Assembly (NCBI GenBank): GCA_030638405.1
Contig: DAOWER010000220.1
Coordinates: forward strand, 1 to 5,074
Direction of reading: 5' to 3'
DNA from: Candidatus Eiseniibacteriota bacterium
GTDB lineage: Bacteria; Joyebacterota; Joyebacteria; Joyebacterales; Joyebacteraceae
Length of the DNA stretch: 5,074 nucleotides
The notes under the pieces were generated by a model. It was not told where the DNA came from. It was given only the letters and a program-made list of their open reading frames with translations, and ran no database searches. Shown piece by piece: positions 3,684-5,074 of this stretch. Made by a program: the position numbers and the translations under genes. How positions within the stretch are numbered: position 1 is the stretch's first letter; each line of letters starts with the position of its first letter.

Positions 3684-5074
3684 GTGAGCCACGAGGACGG
3701 AGGGACGAGTTCACCCCGCAGAGAGCTGACCGTCGTCGAGCGCGACGCGCAGATCAAGGCGCTTGCCAACCCGGAGCGAGTGCGGATCCTGACACTGCTG
3801 GTCGAGAGGTCCGGGACCGCGAAGCAGGTCGCGGACTGGATTGAGGGCACGCGAGGTCGCGTGCACTACCACATCAAGGAACTTGAGAAGGCGGGACTGG
3901 TTGAGAAAGTGCGCACCGTTGAGGCGGGCGGGGTCGTGGAGAAGTACTACCGCGCAGTGGCCAGGAACTTCTACCTCGCCCGCGGGATAGGGGAGTACGA
4001 GGGACTGGCCGGCGACGTCCGCGAGATGATCTCGAAGAGCATGCTCGGCTGGCGCAGGCGGGAGATCCTCGAGGTCGATCAGGACGTCATTGCGCAGAAG
4101 GTCGTGCGTGACTGCCTCGGGACGGAGAGGGGTGACATCGTCGTACTGAAGGGTGACATGGTTCAGAGGGACATCATCCAGCCGCTCATCCGCGCGGTCG
4201 AGGCGGCCGGCGGGAGCGCCGTCACCATATGCACACCAGGGAGGCTGGGTGACTTCCTGCTCAAGTGGAAGGGCGACTTGAGTTCGGTCATCGTCATCGA
4301 GGAGCCGCTAGACTACCCGGTTCTGAACGGCGCGGTCGATCCGCAGAAGGACGTCGGGGAGAGGCGCCTGGCGTTCCTGCGGAGTCTTGTCCAGAGCGGG
4401 CGCAAGTCGCGGTACGCGGGGATCCCGGGCTATCCCCTCGAGGACCCCGTTGCGCGCGAGCTCATCGACGCGGGGAAGCGCATCATCTACCTGGGCTATC
4501 CGACGCCTCAGAAGGCCGACGTGATGGGCATCGAGTTCCGCGACCTGCACGACGCGTGCTGGACGGCGCTCGATACCGACTACCGCGGACTCGAGCGGCG
4601 CGGCGAGCACCTGAGCGCTGTCATCACCGGCGGCAGCGAGGTGCATATCACCTCACCGGGCGGCACCGACCTCACCTTCAGCATCGAGGGTCGGGAGGTG
4701 TTCATCGACGACGGGATCATATCGGCGTGGGAGGTCGAGCACGGCAGGGGCTGGGGCCACCTGCCGGCCGGGAAGGTCATCATCGCGCCTGTCGCGGGAA
4801 CCGCGAAGGGCGTGCTCGTCTCTGACATGACGGACTACTTCGGCGTGAGGATCGGCGGCACCCGTATCGAGTTCAAGGACGGCGAGGTCCTCGAGGCTAA
4901 GGCGGAACAGAACGACGAGCTGCTGCAGCTTGTTCTCTCCGAGGGCAGGGGGGACGTGCGGAAGCTGGGCGGATTCGAGATAGGGATGAACCCGGAGATC
5001 ATGGAGCCGATCGGCTACTCGGTCTGGGACTCGAAGTCCTACGGCGACGTGACGCTCTGGATCGGGGACAACAC
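3684..5074 (+). CDS. ArsR-like winged-helix regulator fused to an M29 aminopeptidase-like domain (3' end beyond right edge)
   Basis: 463 codons are visible and the frame stays open to the edge. Residues about 20-95 are an ArsR/HTH_20-type winged helix: IKALANPERVRILTLL, then QVADWIEG, the recognition-helix stretch RGRVHYHIKELEKAGLVEKV (58-77), and a wing ending VEKYYRAV. ArsR-type metal-sensing cysteines are absent; the only cysteines are C144, C183 and C292. From about 134 it resembles COG2309/M29 aminopeptidase T: AQKVVRDCL, GDIVVLKGD (150-158), LGYPTPQKADVMG (270-282), ALDTDYRGLERRGEHL, SPGGTDLTFSIEGR (324-337), PAGKVIIAPVAGTAKG (361-376) and LGGFEIGMNP (428-437). M29 peptidases are metal-dependent; here PAGE reads PAGK, the second Glu site reads Gly and the GTxH-type His reads Thr, so peptidase activity is doubtful. 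GTG 3684 is preferred for its GGGAG site and because the wing-helix domain begins soon after. Frame-open alternatives GTG 3549/3552 would add a proline/arginine-rich tail unlike the family. Likely a ligand-responsive regulator; target and ligand unknown. Confidence 0.85.
   Translation, partial: MSHEDGGTSSPRRELTVVERDAQIKALANPERVRILTLLVERSGTAKQVADWIEGTRGRVHYHIKELEKAGLVEKVRTVEAGGVVEKYYRAVARNFYLARGIGEYEGLAGDVREMISKSMLGWRRREILEVDQDVIAQKVVRDCLGTERGDIVVLKGDMVQRDIIQPLIRAVEAAGGSAVTICTPGRLGDFLLKWKGDLSSVIVIEEPLDYPVLNGAVDPQKDVGERRLAFLRSLVQSGRKSRYAGIPGYPLEDPVARELIDAGKRIIYLGYPTPQKADVMGIEFRDLHDACWTALDTDYRGLERRGEHLSAVITGGSEVHITSPGGTDLTFSIEGREVFIDDGIISAWEVEHGRGWGHLPAGKVIIAPVAGTAKGVLVSDMTDYFGVRIGGTRIEFKDGEVLEAKAEQNDELLQLVLSEGRGDVRKLGGFEIGMNPEIMEPIGYSVWDSKSYGDVTLWIGDN

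Noticed and set aside
3485..3850. A 121-codon minus-strand open frame over the leader and start of the plus-strand gene
   Set aside because: It overlaps the rightward promoter, the leader hairpins and the winged-helix coding region; composition is Ser/Arg/Pro-rich with no family resemblance.
4265..4825. A plus-strand ATG open frame inside the HTH/M29-like gene
   Set aside because: It is out of frame with the fusion protein, whose motifs run continuously through the region; the product is Arg/Gly-rich with no domain.

Overview
This window comes from a high-G+C bacterial chromosome (clearly above 60% G+C by eye). It holds four genes on the minus strand that read as one operon, a 450-base divergent control region, and one plus-strand gene that runs off the right edge. 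Enolase, an FtsB/DivIC-type division protein and a System II (ResB/CcsA) cytochrome c maturation pair point to a respiring or otherwise cytochrome c-using bacterium. The phylum cannot be fixed from this sequence. The last gene's unusual architecture would fit a poorly cultivated lineage, but that is inference.

Minus strand, in transcription order: eno (3233 to 1950), ftsB/divIC-like (1877 to 1491), ccsA/resC (1490 to 612) and resB (604 to beyond base 1, incomplete). Gaps are 72, 0 and 7 bases, and each start has a Shine-Dalgarno motif 4-5 bases upstream. A good sigma70-type promoter (TTGACA, 18 bases, TAACAT) lies about 70 bases upstream of eno. The operon joins glycolysis, septum formation and heme attachment to c-type cytochromes.

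Divergent region 3234-3683: besides the eno promoter it holds a second promoter pointing right (TTGACT, 17 bases, extended TGC-TAAACT). About midway between the two lies an 84-base array of four degenerate 21-bp repeats, which resolves into eight CCGGAC-like half-units every 10 or 11 bases, about one helical turn each. The rightward transcript would have a leader of about 150 bases with two strong tandem hairpins, then a pair of mutually exclusive small hairpins, one of which hides the ribosome binding site.

Plus strand 3684 to the edge: a GTG-started gene, easily missed because there is no ATG near its beginning. It encodes an ArsR-like winged helix-turn-helix fused to a large domain resembling family M29 aminopeptidases (aminopeptidase T, COG2309). 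At the three metal-ligand positions of M29 that fall inside the window, the expected residues appear to be replaced. It looks like a one-component regulator whose sensor was recruited from an enzyme, and it faces the eno operon across the repeat array. This is the most interesting item here.
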